Part shown: piece after piece, positions 11,881 to 23,408 of the stretch
Layout of the letters: each line of letters begins with the position of its first letter
How positions within the stretch are numbered: the stretch's first letter is position 1
Origin: Pictodentalium vernedei
Lineage: Eukaryota > Mollusca > Scaphopoda > Dentaliida > Dentaliidae
Assembly: GCA_031216915.1 (NCBI GenBank)
Contig: CM062297.1
Coordinates: 369,905,704-369,969,703, forward strand
Direction of reading: 5' to 3'
Length of the DNA: 64,000 nucleotides
The notes under the pieces: generated by a model
What the model was told of the DNA's origin: nothing
Seen by the model: only the letters and a program-made list of their open reading frames with translations
Database searches by the model: none
Made by a program: the position numbers and the translations under genes

Positions 11881-14800
11881 ATTTGGATTTTCCTAAAGGG
11901 AAAATCTATTTGTTATTGCATTGATTATTTGGATTTTCCTAAAGTGAAAATCTATTTGTTATTGCATTGATTATTTTTTTTTTTTTTTTATTATCCTTCC
12001 ACACTTTTATTTTCACTATTTCTCGAAAATGCTCTTGACGATGTTTTTTAAAGTTTCTGTACTCATAAAGGGTCATAAGTTGTAAGCCCTCGTCATATTC
12101 TCATTCTTCTGAAAATGTTTTTGTTAACCCTTTAACAAAAATAGTCGGCAGCTCATATCTTTGGACTGGAAAGGGTGATTGACTTGAAATTTTCGCAGAC
12201 ATGTCAGCAATACACCCATCTATCAGCATATGGTAGAAAAATGTATTTAGTTAACACCTTTCTGCCAAAAAATTTTTCGAAACGAAAAAAAATTTCAAAA
12301 TTTGACCATTTTTGAACTCAATCTCGGGACATGGATATGCTGAACCATCCAAAATGGCTTAGAAATGAGGACTGTATCACCGAATTGTAAAAACCATCGA
12401 AAAAATTTCGATTCGAATTTCTGACAATCCAAAATGGTGGCCGAAAAATCGTATTTTTATTTTCAGTTATTTATGCTTTTCAGGCCATTTGGAGACAAAA
12501 AAAAAAAAAAAAATTTCCACCAGAAAAATTTTCGGTTTGGACTGAAATTTTCGACCAAAAGTCAGAAATTTTTGTTACGGCTGGGCTACTTTGCTGTCAC
12601 AGTACTCAACAACGGGGATGATTTGAAAGCTTCTAAGGGTAGAAATGTTGAACTCACAGTGTACACGAATAGTTATCGTCTTTTGGAATTGATGTTGTTC
12701 CTCGTTTGGCTTCTGCTAGCAGTCAAACATGGCTTCGGGACACTGTGACCAAAAATTGAAAAAAATTTTCTTGTGTTTTTTTTTTTACTTTATTATGTCT
12801 AGATTCATTAGTTCTCATAAATAAAAACTATCAATGAGGGCCATGAGTCCTAATAAATAAAACCATCAGTGTTTGGGGCAAAATGTTTCTTCTTGGGCAA
12901 AAACGCCCCAAAATGCCCAAACATTCATAGGCCAATATCTCATGAAGAAAAAAAGCTATCGACTTAACTTGTTGACAGACTTGTCAGAATTCCTCTTGTC
13001 TAAAACAAACATAATCGGTATTTTTTTCCATTTTTTATGTTTTCTGCAAAAATATTTCACAAAACGGAAAGTTATCTAAAAAATCGGCCATTTTGGATTG
13101 AAATATCGAGATTTAAATAAAGGGATCCAAATTGAAGGCAGTAATACCGCTTTATAAGCAAAATCGAAAGAATTTCGTTTCGAATTTTCGTTAATCCAAA
13201 ATGGCGGCCAAAAATTCGAAAAAAATCTTTTCGTTTTTTATGCGTTTCATTCAATTTTGAAACCCCAAAAAAATTTTTTTTTACACTGAAAATTTTCAGT
13301 CTGCCTCGGACTTTGAAATTTTCAACCAAATGTCCAAAATCTTTCTTATGACCAGGCTACTTTGCCGTCACAGTACCCAACAATGGGGATGATTTGAAAG
13401 CTTCTAAGCTTAGAAATGTTGAAGTCACAGTGTACATGAACAGTTATCGTCTTTTGGAATTGGAGTTCTTCTTCGTTTGGCTTCTGATAGCAGTCAAACA
13501 TGGCTTCGGGACACTGTGACCACAAATTGAAAAAATATTTCTTGTGTTTTTTTTTTTTACTTAATTATGTCTAGATTCATTAGTTGTCATAAATAAAAAC
13601 TATCAATGACGGCCATGAGTTGTAATAAATTAAACCATCAGTATTTGGGGCAAAATGTTTCTTCTTGGACTTTTGGTCGAAAATTTCAAAGTCCAAACCG
13701 AAAATTTTTCTGGTGCAAAAAAATTTTTTTTTTCGTCTCCAAATGGCCTGAAACGCATAAATAACCGAAAATAAAAATACGATTTTTCGCCCGCCATTTT
13801 GGATTGTCGGAAATTCGAATCGAAATTTTTTCGATGGTTTTTACAATTCGGTTATACAGTCTTCATTTCTAAGCCATTTTAGATGGTTCAGCATATCCCT
13901 GTCCCGAGATTGAGTTCAAAAATGGTGAAATTTTGAATTTTTTTTTCGTTTCGAAAAATGTTTTGGTAAAAAGGAAATTTTTGTTACGACCGGGCTACTT
14001 TGCCGTCACAGTACTCAACAACGGAGACGATTTGAAAGCTTCTAAGGTTAGAAATGTTGAAGTCACAGTGTACATCAACAGTTACCATCTTTTGGAATTG
14101 GAGTTGTTCTTCATTTGGCTTCTGCTAGCAGTCAAACATGGCTTCGGGACACTGTGACCAAAAATTGAAAAAAAATTTCTGGTGGTTTTTTTTTTACTTT
14201 TTTATGTCTAGATTCATCATTTCTCATAAATAAAAACTATCAATGACGGCCATGAGTTCTAATAAATTAAACCATCAGTATTTGGGGCAAAATGTTTCTT
14301 CTTGGGCAAAAACGCCCAAAAACGCCCAAAGTTCCGTAGGCCAATATCTCACGAAGGAAACAAGCTATCGACTTAATTTTTCGACAGACTTGTCAGAATT
14401 ACTCTTGTCTAAAACAAATATAATCAGTATTTTTTTCCATTTTTTATGTTTTCTGCCAAAATTTTTCACAAAACGGAAAGTTATCTCGAAAATCGGCCAT
14501 TTTGGATTGAAATATGGAGATTTAAATATAATCAGCCCTCTAAAAGGGATCCAAATTAAAGGCAGTAATACCGCTTTATAAGAAAAATCGAAAGAATTTC
14601 GTTTCGATTTTTCGTTAATCCAAAATCTAAAAAATTTTTTTTCGCTTTTTATGCGTTTCGTTCAATTTTGAGACGAAAAAAAAAATTTTATTTACACTGA
14701 AAATTTTCGGTCCGGTTCGGACTTTGAAATTTTCGACCAAAAGTTGGAAATTTTTCTTACAAACGGACTACTTTGCCGTCACAGTACTCAGCAGCAGGGA

Positions 14801-15328
14801 TGATTTGAAAGCTTCTAAGGTTAGAAATGTTGAATTCACAGTGTACATGAACAGTTATCGTCTTTTGGAATTGGAGTTGTTCTTCGTTTGGCTTCTGCTA
14901 GCAGCCAAACATGGCTTCGGGACACTGTGACCAAAAATTGAAAAAATTTTCTTGTGTTTTTTTTTTTACTTTATTATGTCTAGATTCATTAGTTCTCATA
15001 AATAAAACTATCTGCACATTGTGGAACATGTTTTTCCAGCCAAAACTGCCCCAAAACGCCCAAATGTGTGGGAGAAGATATCTTTGGACTGAAAAGGGCG
15101 ATTGACTTGAACTTTTCACAGGAATGACTGTAATACACTTCTCTTTAATCAAGGGCACAAAATGGTAGATTGTTAACACCTTTCTGCCAAAACATTTCAC
15201 GAAACCAAAAAAAACTTCGTATTTTTATTTGGTATCGAGCTCCCTTCAGTCTTGCTGAGTAGAACAGTGAGTAAAACCACTAAGGAAAATCCTGTGTATT
15301 GTTCCGAAGGTACAATCACTTCCTCTAG
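11880..15328 (+). mobile_element. Family E repeat, copy 2
   Basis: This copy starts with the same double GATTTTCCTAAAG palindrome block as copy 1 and holds about four units of roughly 770 bp (anchors near 12584, 13356, 13996 and 14769). It ends with CACTAAGGAAAATCCTGTGT and a tail to CTTCCTCTAG at 15328. The 5' GGATTTTCCT and 3' AGGAAAATCC are inverse to each other, so the ends form a short inverted repeat. Part of one unit is inverted (13665-13975). Confidence 0.7.
13665..13975 (-). repeat. Inverted segment inside family E copy 2
   Basis: This stretch reads as the reverse complement of the 5' part of the family E units (compare 12250-12560). For example, CGCCATTTTGGATTGTC appears here in inverted sense. 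Normal orientation resumes at GTTACGACCGGGCTACTTTG near 13983. It is a local inversion or a head-to-head copy. Confidence 0.7.
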
Positions 15329-16525
15329 TTTTTTTTTTTTTTTTTATTATTATTCTTCCACACTTTTATTTTCACTATTTCTCGAAAACGCTCTTGACGA
15401 TGTTTTTTAAAGTTTCTGTACTCATAAAGGGTCATAGGTTGTAAGCCCTCGTCATATTCCCATTTTTCTGAAAATGTTTTTGTTAACCCTTTAACAATAA
15501 AAGTGTCAATGACACTGTAGCTCAACTTGACAAACTTGAACTTGGTAAGTTATAAATGAAATGGCAAAATTGAAGATCATTGGTACCAATGTCAGTTATT
15601 TTGCCAAGCGCAACATTTTTTGACAGAAACCGAAGAAAATCGATAGCTCCCATCTAGAGGCCTCCCCAAACAAGCATGCCAGGTTTCAAAGCAATCCGAT
15701 CATAAATGTGCCCTGTAGGGTGTATAAAAGGGAAATATTGTGGTCTGACTAGACTAAATTCTAAGAACATTGGCCGTGGCAACATTTTTTGAAGGAAATG
15801 GAAGAAAATCGATAGCTCCCATCTAGAGGTCACCGTAAATAAGCATACCAGGTTTCAAAGCAATCTAATCATAAATGTGTCCTGTAGGGTGAGCCAAAGG
15901 GAAATATTGTGGTCTGACTAAACTAAGTTCTAAGAATGTTGGCTGCGGCAACATTTTTTGATGGAAATTGAAGAAAATCGATAGCTCCCATCTAGAAGTC
16001 ACCCCAACTAAGCATGAAAGGTTTCAAAGCAATCCGATCATAAATGTGCCCTGTAGGGTGTGCCAAAGGGAAATATTGAGTCTTCTGACTAAACTAAGTT
16101 CTAAGAACGTTGGCCACGGCAACATTTTTTGACGGAATTTGAAGAAAATCGATAGCTACCATCTAGAGGTCTCCCCAAACAAGCATACCAGGTTTCAAAG
16201 CAACCAAATCATAAATGTGCCCTGTAGGGTGTGCCAAAGGGAAATATTGTGGTCTAACTAAACTAAGTTCTAAAAACATTGGCCGCGGCAACATTTTTTG
16301 ACGGAAATTGAAGAAAATAGACAGCTCCCATCTAGAGGTCACCCCAAACAAGCATGCCAGGTTTCAAAGCAATCCGATCATAAATGTACCCTGTAGGGTG
16401 TGCCAAAGGGAAATATTGAGTCTTCTGACTAAACTAAGTTCTAAGAATGTTGGCCGCGGCAACATTTTTTGACAAAAATCGCAGAAAGTTAAAAAATTTA
16501 TAGTAATTTATATATTTTTTATACT

Positions 16526-16716
16526 TACCAATGACCCAGACATAGCTGGTGCTAACTCTTAAAATATAGGGCCAAACACAAATTTTGCCCCCCAATCCCC
16601 AAAATTTGCATCTAAAACCAAAGAAAACATGTCCTGAATGGCCCTCCACACTTCACCTCTACTGCGCATGCGCAGTGTCAAGGACGTTCCGAAATTGGCG
16701 CCATTAATCATTCTTA
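16526..16716 (+). repeat. DIRS-2 left inverted terminal repeat
   Basis: Matches 23219-23408 inverted with no difference that I can see. It includes TGCGCATGCGCA at 16673-16684 within the longer palindrome ACTGCGCATGCGCAGT. Confidence 0.88.
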
Positions 16717-18294
16717 TAACCAGTGCCTGGTAAGCGCTATGTACTCAGCGGGGAGGTATGAGTTCCCAACTCCTGGGAGGGCCATCCCCGTCTGGGTCAT
16801 TGGTAAGTATAAAAAATATATAAATTACTATAAATTTTTTAACATTTTTATACTGTACCAAAGACCCAGACATAGCTGAATAGTAAAAAGGCTGGAGGGC
16901 CTAGGACATAGAGCAAGTTGGAATACGCTCAATTATATAAAATAGAGTCATCCCCTCTAGGGAAAAAGAAGTATTAGGCCTTACATGTATCTTTCTTATT
17001 TATCATAAATTAGAAAGATACAACACCTTCCAAAATTGAGCATCATACATCCATGTACTCTATTAATATCTAGTATAATCCTTATACTAATAATTTTTAA
17101 AGTAAGCCAATAAATAAAGTAAGTCTAGAGAATAGAGACTCTTTATACTCCTTAAAAGTGTCCGAGGATTGTATAATAACGTCCGTTTGACACGTGCTAT
17201 ATTCAAAAGCTATACTTTAAAAACTAAGACCTGAATGAATTTTTAAAACAAACTTCTCACTAAAAAGCCATCCCAGTAACAGCTCAGAATTACTAACTCC
17301 GGAGGAGGAATCCCCTTGTTTTCATAGTAAAACAGGTGACCCAAGGGAACACCCTCCCCCCCCCCCCCCCTTTTCTTGCCCTGGGTCAAATAGCCCAGAG
17401 CGAAGAGGGCAGCAGAACGGAGTCACTGCCGAAACAGACAGCCTACCTAGCTATAGTAGCAACTGTTAAGTGAATGACATTCTGAGCAGTAGATAATAGA
17501 CCTAACAATAGAGGCCTCCAGAAATGGACTCGATATTTCTGAGATAAAAATTCATGAATGTGGATGGCTGAGCGCAATGAGCAGCCTTCAAAAATCTATA
17601 ATAGTGACACTATTAATGCAAGCCCAAGATGTAGAAAGAACTCTTACTTCATGAGCCAAAATCTCAAGCACAACTGCTGAGTCAATGATACACCATAAGC
17701 AGTACTGATAGTTAATTGAATCCATTAGCAATAGAATGGAGCATAATGTCCTTCTATTAGGCATCACAGACAGAAGCTTACGTCCGTAGTAATAAACAGA
17801 TATCTGTTTATAAATACGTAAACTCTAACTGGACAGAGTAAAGGCCTATGCCCGTACGAAGACGGAAGGACCTTAATAACAATAGGTTCCGGATATTAGG
17901 AGCCTGACTCTTAACCAAAAATCCAACCTAAATAGTAAAGGAAGTAGTGATTCCGAAACTACGAAAGCGAGAATCATCCACCGATAGTGCATGAAGCTCA
18001 CTGACTCTTCAGTAAAAGAGAAGCCAACAGAATTACTGTCTAAAAGGTCAGAATTTGAAAACTACTGTTTCCAGAGGCTCAAATGATTAGTAGCTAAATA
18101 AGAACCGAAGTTAAATTCCATATAGAAATTTAATCTAATGATTCTAAGTCTATTTATCGAAAAGTTACTAACTGACTTAGATAAAGAGACATAAGACTCA
18201 ATTGTAAACTATCATAGAGTGCATAGGTATGAGATAACATAGACCTATAACCTTAATAGTAACAGGCTGCAGTAGATCTTGTCAAATAAGTATA

Positions 18295-19376
18295 CTAGAA
18301 AGTTGCAATGACTAGTATGGAGGGATCAACAACATCAACATAGTGATCCCTACACCAACGACGGAAGAGCCTCCACTTTAGCCGCATAGTATAGCGAAGA
18401 AGAGGTTCTCCTACAGTAAGAAATCGCGTCCAAAGCTCGTCCAGTACAATGCTTACCATGCAATAAGGACCACACAACTGAATACGTGAAGGTTGAAACC
18501 TTGCGGGTTGTGATGAAGATGACACGATTTTCCCCAGCGAAAGAAGATCCTCTCATGGAGGAAGTTTTCGCGTTAAGTCCCACAGTAGACATCTGAGTAA
18601 ATTTACCCACGGTCTCTGTGAAGACAGAGATGCTATCAACAGAAATGTATTGTGGTTGTTTATCTTAGCAATACTTGCTGAAACAACAGCGCAGGAGGAT
18701 ACGCATATCCTATCATTCCGTCCTATTAGATCAATAGAGCATTAACAACATAAGCTCAGAGATCCAGACATGCAAACACATACGTCTGCAATTGATTAGC
18801 AAGTTGTGTCGTAAATAAATTATCATTGGGCGCTCCCATTGATAGCAAATCTGATTGAATACTTGTTTGTTGAGAGTCCATTCTGACGGCAACAAGCGAC
18901 CCTTACGTGAAAGGGAGTCCGGTAATACAATCAGACGACCCGGAATATGACGGACTGAAGCAGAACTTGGTGTACTATAACAAACAGAAGGATTCTTTCC
19001 GTTAAATTGAATAACGGAATCGAATGAGTGCCTCCCTGGTTCCGGAGATACGCAACTACTGTCATATTATCGGACAGAATTTGGACATGCGTTTCTGAAT
19101 AATGTTCATCCAATGACATAAAGCAAGCCTAAAAAACATTATTCCGTGGAAGATAAGTGCTTGCCTAGAGACTGCGGAACCCAAAGACCCTGGCACTACG
19201 AATCCGTTGGGATCAATATTGTACCCCAACCTGTTTGACTGGCAACCGTCATAATTATAAAACTCGGATCCGGCAACTGCAGTGGCACTCTCTGAGTCAA
19301 CCACCGAATGTTTGCCCCAGTCTGAATCTCTTGCTACACTAGATAGACAAGAGAACATGTATATCGAGCAATTCAT
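18295..19376 (-). pseudogene. DIRS-2 recombinase and RNase H remnants, fossil
   Basis: The recombinase remnant (18295-18610) shows RYTMRLKWRLFRRWCRDHYVDVVDP, aligning with AAKWKVFCHWCADHNVDYRDP of DIRS-1. The RNase H-side remnant (18931-19119) shows QILSDNMTVVAYLRNQGGTHS, a string typical of DIRS elements. It is heavily broken, and the reverse transcriptase core is not clearly readable. Confidence 0.75.
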
Positions 19377-19949
19377 GGATTGCTGAAAAGTTGCCGTCGA
19401 AGAGAAGCTTCTCCAAGACCGAAGCGACTCTTAGAGAGTTCTTCACCTTACTATCCACGCGCATGAATGTAGCTAGGGCTGCGTCACGTCTAACCAACTC
19501 CAGGTTGCCACTGAAGGGCGGAGTTATACGTGGACAAACTACTGCCCTTGAAAGAAATCACATTGAGGATCATATCCCGGAATTCTTTCTCTTGAAGACG
19601 TAATGATAACGCCTCAGTAAGGTGGACTACGTATGATAAAGCGTCTAAGTTAAGTCTATTAGACATCATTGTCGTTTCCAACATTGTGGTTGGAAAAGAC
19701 ATAGATGGCGAAAAAGATAATTTCCAATCTTTAACCCCACCGTCTAGACGCATATAAACTCTCTGTATGCCCTGTTCTGCCAAAATAAATTATTCCTAGA
19801 AATGATAAAAGGCAGAATTGAGCATTGCGGACAAGAAACTAAACTATCATGCTTGGTAGCAGGCTTATATATATAGCGTCGATAAATAATACAAATGTTC
19901 TAATGACATTATTGGACTGCGTCAGTAAGTCAGGGACAATGTCCCTGAA

Positions 19950-22080
19950 CCGATCCAAAATTCCGTGTCCAATGACGCTATAAGTCTCTTATCCAACATC
20001 GCAGCAATGTAGTCCGAAGGAACAACCACTGGAAGAAAATGCCGGAAGAAATGTATGGCAGCTTCCGTTGTTCCGAAAGGGAAAACTCGAAATCGTCCGA
20101 ATCCCTTTCGCCATCCTGTCGGACACTATAAAGCGTTCGGTCGTCCGAACCTGATGCAACAGCGGAGCGCACCGACCCAGCGCCGTCGGATAATTCCTGA
20201 TCCGACCGAGAAACTGTCGATTGCTGGGATGCTGCGATAAACTGTGCTAACTTGGATAGCATGTCCGTCACTGAGGCCTGTGGAGAAGCGGTCTTATGAT
20301 GCATTGCCGCTGGAAGCTCCGTGATCGTTACCCCGTGTATACTTCTATTATGCGAGCGAACGGAGTGTATAGGCCTCGTGTCCCTTGGCTACCGGATGGC
20401 GTGACCTGTTCGCCGTGGAATCACTGCATGACGAAACTGGTCGGATACTCGAGGTCACGTAGCCAATGTGCGGTCGTGTGCGCTGCTGTGAGGATGAGGA
20501 AGCATTATCGACAGTCTCTCGGACTGTCAATATAACGGAGCGTCCCGAGCGGCGGACATATGCTCCGAATGCGAAATATCTGAACCACAACAAGCGGTCC
20601 CCTATGTTGTTGTACGAGAGAGGGACCTCTCTCGCTCACAGCCCGGACGGACCTGGACGAGCCAGGAACCGGACTAACAGGCTTCCTCCGATCTGTCCTC
20701 AATCCGTTGTCACTGGGTGAGTACTAAAGTTATTATAGTGCTCGCATCACCCAAATCTCCTTCCTAGACCGCAACGGACGAACCCGGCTGCCGAACCATT
20801 CGATGAATGAACGCTACACCGGGTGAGCTAGCGAATGTCACTCCGTCGATCCTACAAGGGACCTCTTAGGCGATAGACATATTCCATGAGCACTTATTGC
20901 CGCTAGCTCTTCATTAACTATGACGACAGAGGCACACTTTGAAAGACATCTCCGTAACTTTGCGAACAAGAAACCAGAAATGCTTGGTAATAGCAAGCAT
21001 ATAATAATAATATATAGCGTCGTTCAATAATTCTAAAGTTTGTGTGACATTATTGGACTATGTCGGAACTGAGGGACGATGTCCCTGAACCGAACCAAAA
21101 AATTTCTAAGTCCACCGACGCTATCAGTTTCTTATCCGGCATCGCAGCATTCTGGTCCGATGAAAGAACCTGTAGATGATAAAGTCAGATGACATACACA
21201 ACAGCATATGTTGTTCCGAAAGGGAAAGCTCGAAATCCTCCGAATCCCTTTCGGCATCCCGTCGAACCGGATGAAATTTTCGGACGCCCGTACCTGCTTC
21301 CGCGGAGCGTCCCGACCCAGCATCGTCGGATAATACATGATGCGACAGATTCAGTTGTTGTTGGGATGCTGCGATAAGCTGTGCTATTTGGGATAGCACG
21401 TCCATCACCGAGGCCTGTGCAGTGGCGGTCTTACGATGCATTGCCGCCGGAAGCTCTGTGTACGTTGACTCCCGCACACTTTCTTATGCGAACGTCCAGA
21501 GTCTGCAGGCCTCGTGTCCCTGGCTACCGGATGGTATGACCTGGTCGCCGATGATTCTCCGATTGGCGAAGCTGACTGGATATCCGAGGTCACGTAGCCA
21601 AGAGCGGTCGTGTGCGCTACCATGAGAATGAGGAAGCCTTATTGACAGTCTCTCCGGACTGACTATATGTCGGAGCATCCCGAGCGGTGGACGTATGCTC
21701 CGAATGCGAAACATTTTGTACCACAACATCTGGGGCCAGACGTTGTTGTACGAGAGAGGGGCCTCTCTCGCTCGCAGTCCGGATGGACCTGGACGAGCTA
21801 GGAACCGGACTAAAAGGCTTCCTCCCTTCTCCCTCTAATCTGCCGTCACTGGGTGTGCATTTGGTTGATTTATAGTGCTCGCATCACCCCAAAACTCCTT
21901 CTAGACCGCAACGGACGAACCCGGCTGCCAAACCATTCGATGAATGGACGCTACACCGGGCGAGCTAGCGGATGTCAAAGGCCGTCGAACCTACTAGGGT
22001 CCTCTTAGGCAATTGGCATATTTACATGAGCACTTTTCCGCTAGCTCTTCATTAATTGTGACGACGGAGGCACACTTTTG
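19950..22080. repeat. Tandem duplication of about 1.1 kb inside DIRS-2
   Basis: The stretch starting near 19950 and the one starting near 21095 share long matches. Examples are TTGTTCCGAAAGGGAAA(A/G)CTCG, GTACGAGAGAGG(G/A)CCTCTCTCG, and GGACGAACCCGGCTGCC followed by CGATGAATG. They are diverged by small indels, so the duplication is older than the latest insertion, given the identical ITRs. Confidence 0.75.
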
Positions 22081-22378
22081 GAAGACATCACGGATACATC
22101 ACCCTAATCTTGATCGTCTGAAATAGAAATTGATAAAGTAGAGTGACCCTGCGGGGAAAGGACCGGAATGTCCAATTCCCCACTAACATACCGTGACACA
22201 CGTTTCCCATGTTGTCATCAAAATTATCACATACAGAACAGGAGCTAGTGTGAGAACACTGACTACATATACAATGATTATAAAAGTCAGAGGAAGATTT
22301 CCTCTTATTACAATTGATCAAAATCCTTTCAATGTGAAAAGAAAACAAAGTCCAAGTACTCGCACCAACCCCTGACAA
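19978..22378 (-). pseudogene. DIRS-2 gag-like remnant with internal duplication, fossil
   Basis: A Cys-rich N-terminal remnant (HCICSQCSHTSSCSVC, about 22210-22260) corresponds to the gag-like start of DIRS-1. Downstream are two related Ser/Arg-rich blocks (19978-20304 and 21124-21477) that share RDAERDSEDFE-type sequence. They are two copies of one segment. It is broken in many places. Confidence 0.6.
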
Positions 22379-23218
22379 TCAAAATACATAATAATATGAT
22401 CCATTAACATAGAAAAAATAATTGAAATCAAAAAATTTTGAAAAAATATTTTTTCAGAACAGCCCAAGTTTCTGAAAAATAATGTTGAGCCCCAATGGAT
22501 CCCAAGCCTAAGTGTGGACAAAAATTTTAAAAATATTTTAAACAATTTATGCAACACTTACGAACAATAATAATGTATCTAGTTATGATAAAATTAACAT
22601 CAAGATATTATTTTCAAAAAATCCCCCCTCACACAGAGGGCTGTTGTAAATGTAAACAATAAGTGTAAAAACACTAGAATAAAACTCCAGGCACCCAGGC
22701 CCGAAATAAGTTACCAATAATACACTATCTGATGCAAAACAGAGACTTCCAGGGAAGAAACTGCAGAACATCAGATGGTAGATGCAGAACACTACGCCTA
22801 ACCACCCATAGGTGAAGATGTAAACATGAGGAAAAGAACAGAATTCATTCTGTTATTCAGCTAAAACTCCCAAGAAATTTTAGTAATAAAATTACAGAAA
22901 ATATGCCAAGAGCATGGGTGAATAGCAAGAGGGGACTTAAAGGAAAGGGAGAGAGGAAAACACTGAACAAGCAGTGTAATTTGATAACAAGAATGACAAC
23001 AAAATGGCTGCTGCCTCGAAAATAGGTAACTTAACATAATTTCATTAAAAAATTTTAAGTTACAGCCCTGAAAATTTTCTGTCACACATTTTTCCTCTCC
23101 TCCTTCTATATCCTCCTTAGAATCACCATTTCACTAATATTTATGTGTCTGGCATCATTTAAACTGAGATTTACAAGCACAAAGATCAGTCAGATGTTAA
23201 CTGATGAAGGGCCAAACT

Positions 23219-23408
23219 AAGAATGATTAATGGCGCCAATTTCGGAACGTCCTTGACACTGCGCATGCGCAGTAGAGGTGAAGTGTGGAGGGCCATTCAG
23301 GACATGTTTTCTTTGGTTTTAGATGCAAATTTTGGGGATTGGGGGGCAAAATTTGTGTTTGGCCCTATATTTTAAGAGTTAGCACCAGCTATGTCTGGGT
23401 CATTGGTA
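23219..23408 (-). repeat. DIRS-2 right inverted terminal repeat
   Basis: Inverted twin of 16526-16716. TGCGCATGCGCA lies at 23260-23271. On the minus strand it precedes the gag-like remnant, so it is the expected promoter side. Confidence 0.88.
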
